Below, one piece after another: positions 1 to 8,200 of a stretch of 64,000 nt of DNA (the first letter of the stretch is position 1; the number at the start of each line of letters is the position of its first letter). This DNA is from Devosia oryziradicis (GTDB taxonomy: Bacteria; Pseudomonadota; Alphaproteobacteria; Rhizobiales; Devosiaceae): positions 2,887,001-2,951,000 of the forward strand of contig NZ_CP068047.1 of the NCBI RefSeq assembly GCF_016698645.1, read 5' to 3'. Under the pieces are notes generated by a model. That model was not told where the DNA came from, did no database searches, and saw nothing but the letters and a program-made list of their open reading frames with translations. The position numbers and the translations under genes were made by a program.

Positions 1-741
1 GCGGATGACGATCAAGAGCGGGGCGATTTCCGAGACGAAGGGAATGTTGCCGGCAATGAAGATGACCGAGCCGTATTCGCCCACGGCGCGGGCGAAGGCG
101 AGGGCAAAGCCGGTGAGAATGGCAGGCATCAGGCTGGGCAGGATGACATGGGCAATGGTCTGGAAGCGGTTGGCGCCGAGCGTGGCGCTGGCTTCCTCGA
201 CCTCGTGGCTCACCTCCTCGAGGATCGGCTGGATGGTGCGGACCACGAAAGGCAGGCCAATGAAGATCATCGCGATGGTAATGCCGATGGGCGTGTAGGC
301 TATGCGCCAGCCCAGAGGCGCGAACAGGCCTCCAATAACGCCGTTGGGGGCGTAGATGGCGGTGAGCGAAATGCCGGCGACAGCCGTCGGCAGCGCGAAC
401 GGGAGGTCGATGATGGCATCAAAGATGCGGCGACCAGGGAAGCGGTAGCGCACCAGGACCCAGGCAATCAGGGTGCCGAAAACGACGTTGATGGCGGCCG
501 CGAAGAGCGCGGTGACGAAGCTGACCCGCAGCGAGCCGAGCACGCGCGGATCGGTGGCGGCTTTCCAGAAGCCCTCCGGACCGAGGCCGGCGGAGCGAAC
601 CGCAAGAGCGATCAGCGGAATGAGGATGATCAGGCAGAAATAGGTAAGGGTGAAACCCAGGGTAAGCCCAAAGCCCGGGATGACGCTCTGCTGGCGAAAG
701 CGCGGGCCAGCGCGCCTGGCGGTCGAGACGGCGGTGCTCAA
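1..741 (-). CDS. cysT: Sulfate/thiosulfate ABC transporter permease CysT (partial, 3' end outside window)
   Basis: Inner-membrane permease that, with CysW and the ATPase CysA, imports sulfate delivered by a periplasmic binding protein. The reverse strand gives a continuous frame of about 247 residues with repeated hydrophobic segments and the cytoplasmic EAA-type loop (EVEEASATLGANRF) that docks on the ATPase. The N-terminus PGFGLTLGFTLTYFCLIILI is typical of CysT. No ATG is available; the best start is a TTG at 741 giving MSTAVSTARR, the first good start after an in-frame stop at about 821. The gene runs off the left edge, where cysW and cysA would be expected. The sulfate-binding protein gene is on the same strand but 3.2 kb upstream, with unrelated genes between. 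Confidence 0.88.
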   Translation of the reverse strand, partial: MSTAVSTARRAGPRFRQQSVIPGFGLTLGFTLTYFCLIILIPLIALAVRSAGLGPEGFWKAATDPRVLGSLRVSFVTALFAAAINVVFGTLIAWVLVRYRFPGRRIFDAIIDLPFALPTAVAGISLTAIYAPNGVIGGLFAPLGWRIAYTPIGITIAMIFIGLPFVVRTIQPILEEVSHEVEEASATLGANRFQTIAHVILPSLMPAILTGFALAFARAVGEYGSVIFIAGNIPFVSEIAPLLIVIR

Positions 742-873
742 GCGGCAGCCCTGAAGGCAGCAGTTCTGGCGGCGCAGTGCATGTCGACCTCTCAACCCGG
801 TTCGGCGGCGGTGACCCTAGTGGAACGGTCGGGTTTATCAAAGCGAGGCGGTGGCGTTTGGGATCAGCGCGGC

Positions 874-924
874 GGAAAAAAATTCTGCGCCTGCGGTCAA
901 GGAGAGATTCAGCACGTGAGGCGC
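874..924 (-). terminator. Terminator-like stem followed by a T run, downstream of the haemoglobin gene
   Basis: Read on the minus strand, GCGCCT (924-919) pairs with AGGCGC (92 to 87 of the 800s, i.e. 892-887) and is followed closely by AGAATTTTTTT. The loop is long at about 26 nt, so the stem is weak, but the T run just after the regulator-haemoglobin unit fits an intrinsic terminator separating it from cysT. Confidence 0.4.
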
Positions 925-933
925 GCGGTGACT

Positions 934-1425
934 TTACCGCGGAGGGGTCCACACCGGCGTCTCGCGCTCCAATGGCGCCATTCGGGTGATGTCCTCACCG
1001 CGCCGCATGGCGATGTTCATGCGGAACGAGTTGCCGATGCGTTCGGAGCGCTCGATAAAGACGGCGGCGATTTCGGATGGGCAGAGCTCTTCCACCGTCC
1101 GCCGGAACAAGGCCAGCCAGCGCATGAAATGGCTGTCCGACAGTTCCGGGATCGCCAGATGCTTCGGCATGGGCCGCCCGGCATAGCGGCCGGTACCGAG
1201 CAGCATCGAGCTCCAGAAATCGGCGATGGTGGCAAGGTGATGCGGCCAGGCCTCCGGCGCGATGATCCGATTGAACACCGGACCGATCAGCGGGTCGCGC
1301 CGCGCGTCGGCATAGAAGCGGTCGACCACCGCGCGGATCATGGCCTCGTCGAGGCCCTCGGGCGTCTCCCAGCCAACGCGCTGGTGCCGCGTACCGACAG
1401 GCGGGCGAGGATTGTCGTCGCTCAT
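934..1425 (-). CDS. Group III truncated haemoglobin
   Basis: Small haem protein of the 2-on-2 globin superfamily, about 163 residues. The segment from DRFYADARRDPLIGPVFNRI through PMPKHLAIPELSDSHFMRW and the helix LALFRRTVEELCPSE follows the group III (trHbP) pattern. Such proteins are linked to nitric oxide or peroxide chemistry and low-oxygen physiology, but the ligand cannot be told from sequence. The chosen start ATG at 1425 overlaps the stop of the upstream regulator gene in an ATGA junction, so the two are very probably co-transcribed and translationally coupled. A longer reading frame to 1629 exists only because it runs through the regulator gene in another frame. Confidence 0.88.
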   Translation of the reverse strand: MSDDNPRPPVGTRHQRVGWETPEGLDEAMIRAVVDRFYADARRDPLIGPVFNRIIAPEAWPHHLATIADFWSSMLLGTGRYAGRPMPKHLAIPELSDSHFMRWLALFRRTVEELCPSEIAAVFIERSERIGNSFRMNIAMRRGEDITRMAPLERETPVWTPPR

Positions 1426-2114
1426 GGGGCCGTCTCGCGGATCGAGTAGCTGCAGCGACGCCCACCTGCAACGATATGCTCGGTGCGCTCGACTTCGGTG
1501 CCCGTGCCGAGAACCGAGCGGAAGACGTCGAGTTCGGCACGGCAAAAGCCCTGGCAGGCAACCGCCGCGGCGCAGATGGGGCAATGGTTTTCGACCAGGA
1601 CCAGGGTGCCGTCGGCCTCTTCGCGCCAATCGGCCATATAGCCTTCGGCGGAGCGCAGGTCGGCGAGCGCGGCTACCTTTTCCCGCAAGCTGACACGATC
1701 GGCCAGCGCGGTCTCGTAGATCATGCGGGTCTCGGTCTCCCGGACGGCGATCAGGGTGTCGAGGGCCGCCTCGCCCAAGGAGTTCCGCACGATGCCCAGC
1801 AACTGCACCGTGAGAGCGGCATGGGTGTCGGGAAAGCGCCCCTGCGCGGCCGGCGTCAAACTCCAGCTCTGGGTGGGGCGACCGACGCCCTTTGCCTCGC
1901 TGCTCGGCGCCACCAGCCCCTCTTCGGCCAGGCGCACCAGTTGCTGTCGCGCCGCCTCGCCCGATGTGCCCAGCTTGGCTCCGACCGCGGCGGAGGACAG
2001 GGCGCCGTGCATCTTGAGGACCATCAGCACCCGCTCGGCGGGACTGCGCGGCGACCAGGCTACATTTTCCAAGTTCGGCCTTGACATATCGGTGGGAGAG
2101 GTTTTCAAAGTCAT
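1422..2114 (-). CDS. SufR-like winged-helix transcriptional regulator with C-terminal cysteine cluster
   Basis: DNA-binding regulator of about 230 residues. An N-terminal winged helix (roughly residues 22-85, with SPAERVLMVLKMHGALS and LGTSGEAARQQLVRLAEEGLV) is followed by a helical linker and a cysteine-rich end: Cys178, Cys181, Cys187, Cys191 and Cys221 from ATG 2114. This arrangement resembles SufR-type regulators that ligate an iron-sulfur cluster, so redox, NO or iron-sulfur sensing is inferred. The start is uncertain: a TTG at 2150 lies inside a good -35 box, while ATG 2114 sits just after a -10 box with no Shine-Dalgarno, which suggests a leaderless mRNA. It is coupled to the haemoglobin gene downstream and divergent from superoxide dismutase. 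Confidence 0.8.
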   Translation of the reverse strand: MTLKTSPTDMSRPNLENVAWSPRSPAERVLMVLKMHGALSSAAVGAKLGTSGEAARQQLVRLAEEGLVAPSSEAKGVGRPTQSWSLTPAAQGRFPDTHAALTVQLLGIVRNSLGEAALDTLIAVRETETRMIYETALADRVSLREKVAALADLRSAEGYMADWREEADGTLVLVENHCPICAAAVACQGFCRAELDVFRSVLGTGTEVERTEHIVAGGRRCSYSIRETAP

Positions 2115-2121
2115 TGCTTGG

Positions 2122-2150
2122 AAATTAGACGGCACGCTGACGGAATGCAA
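2122..2150 (-). promoter_or_regulatory. Predicted sigma-70 type promoter of the regulator-haemoglobin unit
   Basis: On the minus strand, TTGCAT (2150-2145), a 17-bp spacer and TAATTT (2127-2122) form a good -35/-10 pair. The predicted transcript start at about 2115 coincides with ATG 2114, and no Shine-Dalgarno precedes that ATG. It lies about 60 bp from the divergent sod start, so one operator could control both directions. Confidence 0.5.
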
Positions 2151-2208
2151 GCGCCAGCGTTGTCGCAGACCCGAACGCGCTGGTTGCGCTGACCAACAGG
2201 AGCCGGAA

Positions 2209-2811
2209 ATGGCCTTTGAACTCCCTGCCCTCCCCTATTCGCATTCTGCCCTTGCCGAACGCGGCATGAGCCAGGAAACGCTCGAGTTGCATCACGACAA
2301 GCATCACCAGGCCTATGTCACGGCCCTGAATGGCTTTGTGGAAAAGAATGCCGACCTGCAAGGCAAGTCGCTGGAAGAGATCATCGCCTTCGCCAATGGC
2401 AAGGCGGACCTGGCGCCGGTGTTCAACAATGCCGGACAGCACTGGAACCACATCCATTTCTGGAATGCGCTGTCGCCCAAGGGCGGCGCCCTGCCCGGCA
2501 AGCTCGAAGCCAAGATCGTCAGTGACCTCGGCTCGGTCGACGCCTTCAAGGAACAGTTCAAGACGGCGGCCACGACCCAGTTCGGCTCGGGCTGGGCGTG
2601 GCTGGTGCTCGGCAGTGACGGCAATCTCAAGGTGACCAAGACGCCGAACGGTTCCAACCCGCTGGCGACGGGCGAGGGCAAACCACTCCTGGGGCTGGAC
2701 GTGTGGGAGCACAGCTACTACGTCGATTTCCGCAACCGGCGGCCGGACTACGTGACCAACTTCCTCGACAAGCTGGCGAATTACGAGTTCGCCGAAGCCA
2801 ATCTGGGATAG
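2209..2811 (+). CDS. sodB: Superoxide dismutase, Fe/Mn family
   Basis: Converts superoxide to oxygen and hydrogen peroxide in the cytoplasm. The 200-residue protein has the complete metal site: His28 in LELHHDKHHQAYV, His81 in NNAGQHWNHIHFW, and Asp164 and His168 in LGLDVWEHSYYVDF. Gln77 takes the position of the active-site glutamine typical of iron enzymes, so an Fe or cambialistic enzyme is likely. The start ATG 2209 follows a strong ribosome-binding site (ACAGGAG); the frame extends upstream but only as a shadow of the divergent regulator. It is divergent from the cysteine-rich regulator, a plausible controller. Confidence 0.95.
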   Translation: MAFELPALPYSHSALAERGMSQETLELHHDKHHQAYVTALNGFVEKNADLQGKSLEEIIAFANGKADLAPVFNNAGQHWNHIHFWNALSPKGGALPGKLEAKIVSDLGSVDAFKEQFKTAATTQFGSGWAWLVLGSDGNLKVTKTPNGSNPLATGEGKPLLGLDVWEHSYYVDFRNRRPDYVTNFLDKLANYEFAEANLG

Positions 2812-2817
2812 GCTTTT

Positions 2818-2879
2818 CGCGCAGGCGGGGTCGCCGTTCGCCGACCTCCCGAAACGGTGATTCCCGCCTGCGCGGGAAT
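2818..2879. repeat. REP-like palindromic repeat, copy 1, behind sod
   Basis: CGCGCAGGCGGG (2818-2829) is a perfect inverted repeat of CCCGCCTGCGCG (2863-2874). The second arm also belongs to a tight hairpin ATTCCCGC-CTGC-GCGGGAAT (2860-2879). Two alternative folds from one sequence, next to a stop codon, are typical of dispersed REP-like elements. It may also end sod transcription. The 20-bp hairpin matches that of the element at about 10.03 kb except for paired changes. Confidence 0.6.
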
Positions 2880-2931
2880 AACGTAGTGGTTTGTTGGAGC
2901 GCAGCGCCGCTCACCAGGAAGACTTGGAAGC

Positions 2932-3483
2932 ATGACGGCAGCAATGGCAGATTTCGAACTGCCCGATACGATGAAACTGCATCCGCCGCGCCGCCCGGTC
3001 GTGAGCAATGTCGAATTCCGTGCGGCCATGTCGGCCATGGCCTCGACGGTCAGCCTGGTCACGGCCCGGCGTGGCGAGGAGCGGATCGGACGAACGGTGA
3101 CCTCGATGCTGTCGCTGTCCATCAACCCGCCGACGATCCTGATTTCCATCGACATCATGAGCCGCCTGGCGGACCTCATCACCAAGACCGGCGGGTTTTC
3201 TCTGGCCATGCTGGCCGACGACCAGGCGGATATAGCCGATGCGTTCGCCGGCCAGGTTGCTCCGGAAGACAGGTTCAACCTTGGCAGTTGGAGCCAGTGG
3301 CCCTCTGGCCATCCGATGTTGCTGGGTGCCGTGACCGCCCTTGATTGCGACATGATCGGATCGATCGAAACGGGTACGCATGTGCTGTTTGCCGGGGCGA
3401 TCATCGAGGCCGAGACGACCACGAGCCGGGCGCCGCTGCTTTGGCAGCGCCATCAATACCGAGGCGTCAGCGGGGTCGACTGA
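2932..3483 (+). CDS. Flavin reductase family protein (FMN-binding split barrel)
   Basis: About 183 residues. The core VEFRAAMSAMASTVSLVTAR, then GRTVTSMLSLSINPPTILIS and the C-terminal GSIETGTHVLFAGAIIEAE, follows the HpaC/flavin reductase-like fold in which NAD(P)H reduces FMN or FAD for a partner monooxygenase or for general flavin supply. No monooxygenase gene is adjacent, so the partner is unknown. It lies about 120 bp after sod, beyond the palindromic repeat, and may have its own promoter. A second ATG five codons in (2944) is an alternative start. Confidence 0.85.
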   Translation: MTAAMADFELPDTMKLHPPRRPVVSNVEFRAAMSAMASTVSLVTARRGEERIGRTVTSMLSLSINPPTILISIDIMSRLADLITKTGGFSLAMLADDQADIADAFAGQVAPEDRFNLGSWSQWPSGHPMLLGAVTALDCDMIGSIETGTHVLFAGAIIEAETTTSRAPLLWQRHQYRGVSGVD

Positions 3484-3566
3484 ACGGCGCCAAGCTGCCA
3501 AGCTGGTGGAACCGCTTCGGCAACCTCGCGCCGAATGCGACGTTTCCCCTGTCGAGGGAGGCCGAC

Positions 3567-3851
3567 ATGCCCCGGTTCTTTTTTCACTATCGCACTGACG
3601 ATGAACTGATCCGCGATGCCGATGGCAGCGAGCTGCCCGACATCGAGGCCGCCGAGCAGAATGCGGCGGCGATGGCCAAGGCCATCGTCGAGCAGGCGGC
3701 CAGCACCGGTGGCGATACGCGCATCCCGCGCTCGATCGAGATCACGGATGCTGCGGGAGAAGAACTGCTCTATCTGGTGTTCTGGGCCGGGCCCAAGATT
3801 GGCCAGGATGGCGACGAACAGGACGTCATCGCGCCCACTACCGTGCATTGA
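3567..3851 (+). CDS. DUF6894 family small protein
   Basis: A 94-residue protein beginning MPRFFFHYRTDDELIRDADG and continuing with an acidic, alanine-rich stretch. The MPRFFFH start and the following D-G-E/L-pattern are the hallmark of the DUF6894 family, common in Rhizobiales and often present in several copies; the function is unknown. The start at 3567 is set by a strong GAGGGAGG ribosome-binding site 5 bp upstream. The 83 bp between the flavin reductase stop and this start hold no other gene. Confidence 0.72.
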   Translation: MPRFFFHYRTDDELIRDADGSELPDIEAAEQNAAAMAKAIVEQAASTGGDTRIPRSIEITDAAGEELLYLVFWAGPKIGQDGDEQDVIAPTTVH

Positions 3852-3863
3852 CGACGGACGGGC

Positions 3864-3899
3864 CCCGAAAGCAAAACGCCGGCCACGAAGGCCGGCGTT
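3864..3899 (-). terminator. Intrinsic terminator of the sulfate-binding protein gene
   Basis: AACGCCGGCC (3875-3884), loop ACGAA, GGCCGGCGTT (3890-3899): a 10-bp perfect stem. On the minus strand it is followed by TTTGCTTT, so it works best for the sulfate-binding protein gene ending at 3921. It may also stop transcription arriving from the plus-strand DUF6894 gene. Confidence 0.8.
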
Positions 3900-3920
3900 G
3901 CTGCGTCGGGGAGGACGATC

Positions 3921-4952
3921 CTATTGCGCCGGCGTGCCGGTATAGATCTGGTCGAACACGCCGCCGTCGCCGAAGTATTTCGGCTGGGCTTCGCGCCAAC
4001 CGCCGAAATCGGCGATAGTCACGAGGTTGACTTCGCCGAAGCGGGCGATGTCTTCCGGGCTGGCGGCTTCCGGCTTGAACGGACGATAGTAGTTTGCGGC
4101 GGCGATCGCCTGGCCTTCGTCGGAATAGAGATATTCGAGATAGGCCTTGGCCAGGTCGGTCGTGCCCTTCTTCTCGGTATTACCGACAACCAGGGCGACC
4201 GGCGGTTCGGCCAGGATGGATACCGAAGGCGTCACGATATCGAAGGCGTCGGGACCCAGTTCTTCCAGAGCGAGATAGGCTTCGTTTTCCCAGGCGAGAA
4301 GGACGTCGCCAATGCCGCGCTGCACAAAGGTGGTGGTGGCGCCGCGAGCGCCGGTGTCGAGCACCGGAACGTGCTTGTAGAGATCGGTCACGAACTGCTG
4401 GGCGGTTTCATCCGAACCGCCTTCCTGTGCCCTGGCCCATGCCCAGGCGGCCAGGAAATTCCAGCGAGCGCCGCCCGAGGTCTTTGGGTTGGGGGTGATG
4501 ACCTCGACACCATCCTTGACCAGGTCACCCCAGTCGTTGAGCGCCTTGGGATTGCCCTTGCGCACCAGGAAGACAATGGTGGACGTGTAAGGGGCGTTGT
4601 TGTTTTCGAACGTGCCGCGCCAATCGGCCGGGATCAGCGCCGGGTTGGCATCGGAAATGGCGTTGATGTCGCTTTCGAGCGCCAGGGTCACGACGTCGGC
4701 CTCGAGCCCATCGATGACCGTGCGGGCCTGGGCGCCCGAGCCGCCATGGGTGTTTTCGATGCTGACCGTCTCACCCTTTTCCGCCTGCCAATGGGCGATG
4801 AAGGCCTCGTTGAACTGCTGGTAGAGTTCGCGCGTGGGGTCATAGCTCACGTTGATCAGGCTGCGATCCTGAGCATGGGCGGTGACCCCGAAACCGAGCA
4901 CCAGCGCGGCGGCAAGGGCCGTATAGGCGATGTATTTGGACGCGTTCTTCAT
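3921..4952 (-). CDS. sbp: Sulfate ABC transporter substrate-binding protein
   Basis: Periplasmic receptor that hands sulfate to the CysTWA importer. The 343 residues begin with a clear signal peptide (MKNASKYIAYTALAAALVLG, cleavage near AHA-QD at about residue 27). The mature part contains the Sbp/CysP signature regions NVSYDPTRELYQQFNEAF, THGGSGAQARTVIDGLEADV and TPNPKTSGGARWNFLAAWAW. The start ATG 4952 follows a weak GGAGA. A terminator follows at 3864-3899, so the gene is transcribed on its own and not together with cysT, whose start is 3.2 kb further downstream on the same strand. Confidence 0.95.
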   Translation of the reverse strand: MKNASKYIAYTALAAALVLGFGVTAHAQDRSLINVSYDPTRELYQQFNEAFIAHWQAEKGETVSIENTHGGSGAQARTVIDGLEADVVTLALESDINAISDANPALIPADWRGTFENNNAPYTSTIVFLVRKGNPKALNDWGDLVKDGVEVITPNPKTSGGARWNFLAAWAWARAQEGGSDETAQQFVTDLYKHVPVLDTGARGATTTFVQRGIGDVLLAWENEAYLALEELGPDAFDIVTPSVSILAEPPVALVVGNTEKKGTTDLAKAYLEYLYSDEGQAIAAANYYRPFKPEAASPEDIARFGEVNLVTIADFGGWREAQPKYFGDGGVFDQIYTGTPAQ

Positions 4953-4982
4953 CTCTGTCTCCCGCTGAGATCGATAGCCAAA

Positions 4983-5010
4983 ACACTACCAGACCACTCG
5001 TGTATCGCAA
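4983..5010 (-). promoter_or_regulatory. Predicted promoter of the sulfate-binding protein gene
   Basis: On the minus strand TTGCGA (5010-5005), a 16-bp spacer and TAGTGT (4988-4983) lie 30 bp before the start codon. The -35 box overlaps one arm of an imperfect inverted repeat (5006-5018 and 5021-5032, CGCAAGGCGAAGC and CGCTTCGTTGCG), which could be an operator for sulfur control. The operator role is inferred only. Confidence 0.4.
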
Positions 5011-5234
5011 GGCGAAGCCGCGCTTCGTTGCGGCATTGCGGAGAAACGCTTTGCTCAAAACGCCAACAAGTCGAGAAAAAGCGCGCCACGGACTCCGAAA
5101 CGGGGCCTTGTGCGCAAACTGGTTCCAATTATTGCGCGCTTGCCGGGTTGAGGGTGGGCGGCATGATCTAAAGGGATGGCAGACAGATGCGCCTGGGCTG
5201 CCTAGAGTGGATGGGCGCTTTGGGGAGTCGTTCG

Positions 5235-8200
5235 ATGGACCTGGGACAATCAAGCCGCCTGGCACTGTTTGACCGTGCTGCCGCCCTTGCCGGGGAGGAC
5301 GCCAGCTTCGCCCGGTTCTTCAAGGCCGCGATCCTGGCGACTGATGGTGAGGACCTGAAGCGGCAGTCACCCCAGGGGTTCGAGGCCGGTCTGCGACACG
5401 CCTACCAGCGGCTGCTGAGCTATTCCGGCGACGGCAGCCAACTGACGGTCACCCCGCCGGCCAGGCCGGATGATCCGCTGGTGCTCGATATCGTCTCCCC
5501 GGACATGCCGTTCATCGTCGACAGCGCGCTGGCGGCAGTGCGCGCCGCGGGCGGCACGGTCAGAATGTTTGCCCACCCCGTGGTCCGCCTGGAGGCGGGA
5601 AAGGTCAGCGACAAAAGCGGGCGGGCGCTGAGCCTGCTGCATATCCACAGCGATCCGGTGGCCGATCTCGAGGCGCTCACGGCCGAGGTCGAGGCTACCC
5701 TGGTCGACGTGACCCGCGCGGTGCGCGACTGGCAGCCGATGCTGGAACGGCTGCGGCGCGGCATCGGGGCGCTCGAGGGCAGCGCGAATGCGTTCAAGGA
5801 CGAACCGCTGCGTTTTCTCGACTGGCTGATCGAGCATAACTTCACCTTCCTGGGGATGCGCGAATACCGGCTGACCGATGGCGGACTGATGCCTGTCGTG
5901 GGCAGCGGCCTGGGCATTCTGCGCGACCCGGACCTCAAGGTGCTGCGAAGCGGTTCGAGCTTCGTTGAATCGACGCCGCAGCATACGGCCTTCATGAATT
6001 CGAGCGAGCCATTGCTGGTGACGAAGGCCAATGTGCGCGCCCGGGTGCATCGGCGGGTGCATATGGACTATGTGGGCATCAAGATATTTGGTGCGAGCGG
6101 AGAGGCGGCGGGCGAGCTGCGCATCGTGGGTCTGTTCACGGCGCAGGCGCAGGCGACCCCGCATACCGAGGTGCCGATCATCAGGCGCAAGATTGCCGAG
6201 GTGATGCGCAAATCCGGGGTGGATCCGCTGGGCCATGATGGGCGCACCCTGCTCAGCGCCCTCGACTCCTATCCGCGCGACGAGCTGTTCCAGATCGGCG
6301 TCGACCAGTTGTTCGAGTTCGCCACGGCGATTGCCGGGCTCTATGACCGGCCGCGCGTGCGGGTGTTGCCGCGTATCGACCGGTTCGACAACTTCGTGTC
6401 CGTGCTCGTCTATGTGCCGCGCGACCGCTATGACGGGGAGGCCCGGGCGCGGATTACGCGCTACCTGGCACAGGCGTATGACGGGCGTGTCTCGGCTTTC
6501 TACCCGCACTTTCCCGAAGGGGAGCTGGTGCGCCTGCACGTGATCATCGGCCGCGTCGCCGGACCGACCCCGCGCCCCGAACGGGCGGAACTGGAAGATC
6601 GGGTCAATGCGCTGACCTCCAACTTCGGGGATATGCTGGCGGCGGCAGCGATCGATCCAGCCACGATCAGCGACTATCGCGCAGCGTTTTCGCCTGCCTA
6701 CCAGTCGCGCAATTCGGCGCGCGAGGCGCTCGATGACATCGATATGCTGCGCGGGCTGGGCGATGGCTCCGGCGTGGCGATGCGGCTTCATGCGCGGACG
6801 GGCACCGACGGGACGCTGGGGCTGAAGTTCTACCACCGGGAAAGCGCCATCCCGCTAAGCGATCGCGTGCCGATGCTGGAGGCCTTCGGCTTCCGGGTGA
6901 TCGACGAACGCACCTATACGATCGTGCCCCGCGATGGGGTGGAGCGCTATCTGCACGACATGGTGCTCGAACCGCAGGATGGCAGTGCCTTCGATGTCGA
7001 GGCGCGCGGAGCGGCGGTCGAGGCGGGCCTCCTGGCCGTGTGGGAGGGGTTGGCGGAGAGCGACCAGCTCAACACGCTGGTCAGCCGGACCGAACTGGCC
7101 TGGCATGATGCGGCCTTGTTGCGGGCGCTGGCACGCTATCTGCGGCAGATCGGGATTTCCTATTCCCAGCGCTACATTGCCAACGTCCTTGTCAAGCAGG
7201 CCGAGGCGGCGTCGGCGCTGGTGGCCTTGTTTGGGGCGCTGCATGACCCCGCCGAAGTGAACCGCGACGCCAAGGCTGGTGCGGCGCGGGAGCGGCTGAT
7301 GGCTGCACTGGACGCCATGGAATCGCTGGACGAGGACACGATCGTCCGGCGTTTCCTCAACCTGGTGGACGCATCGGTACGAACCAATGCGTTCCAGCGC
7401 GACCCGGATGGCAACCGGATGCCGGCGCTGGCCATCAAATTCAACAGCAGCCTGGTGGATGGAATGGTCGCGCCCAGGCCGTTCCGCGAGATTTCGGTCT
7501 ATTCGCCCGTGGTCGAAGGCGTGCACCTGCGGTTTGGCGCCATTGCCCGCGGCGGCATCCGCTGGTCGGACCGGCCGGAGGATTTCCGCACCGAAGTGCT
7601 CGGCCTGGTCAAGGCGCAGCAGGTCAAGAATGCGGTGATCGTGCCGGTCGGCGCCAAGGGTGGATTCGTGCCCAAGCGGCTGGTGCCTGGCATGGCGCGT
7701 GAGGCGTTCGCGGCGGAGGGCATGGCGGCCTACAAGATATTCATCGGCGCCCTGCTCGACGTGACCGATAACCTGGTCGACGGCGCGGTAGTGCCGCCGC
7801 CTGACGTCGTCCGTCGGGACGGGGACGACCCCTATCTCGTCGTCGCGGCCGACAAGGGAACCGCCAGTTTTTCCGATACCGCCAATGGCATTGCGACATC
7901 GCGCGGCTTCTGGCTGGGTGACGCGTTCGCGTCGGGCGGCTCGGCCGGCTATGACCACAAGAAGATGGGCATCACCGCGCGGGGCGGCTGGGAGGCGGTG
8001 AAGCGGCATTTCCGCGAGATGGATCGCGACATCCAGCGCGAGCCGTTCACGGTTGCCGGCGTGGGTGACATGAGTGGCGACGTGTTCGGCAACGGCATGC
8101 TGCTATCGCCGGAAATCCGGCTGGTGGCAGCCTTCGACCACCGCGACATCTTCATCGATCCCAATCCCGATCCGGCGCGCAGCCTCGCCGAACGGCAGCG

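Noticed and set aside
148..1449. Plus-strand open frame of 433 codons antisense to cysT, the haemoglobin gene and the regulator
   Set aside because: Rich in Gly, Asp, Arg and Glu, with no recognisable domain and no ribosome-binding site; it is the antisense shadow of three well-supported minus-strand genes in a GC-rich genome.
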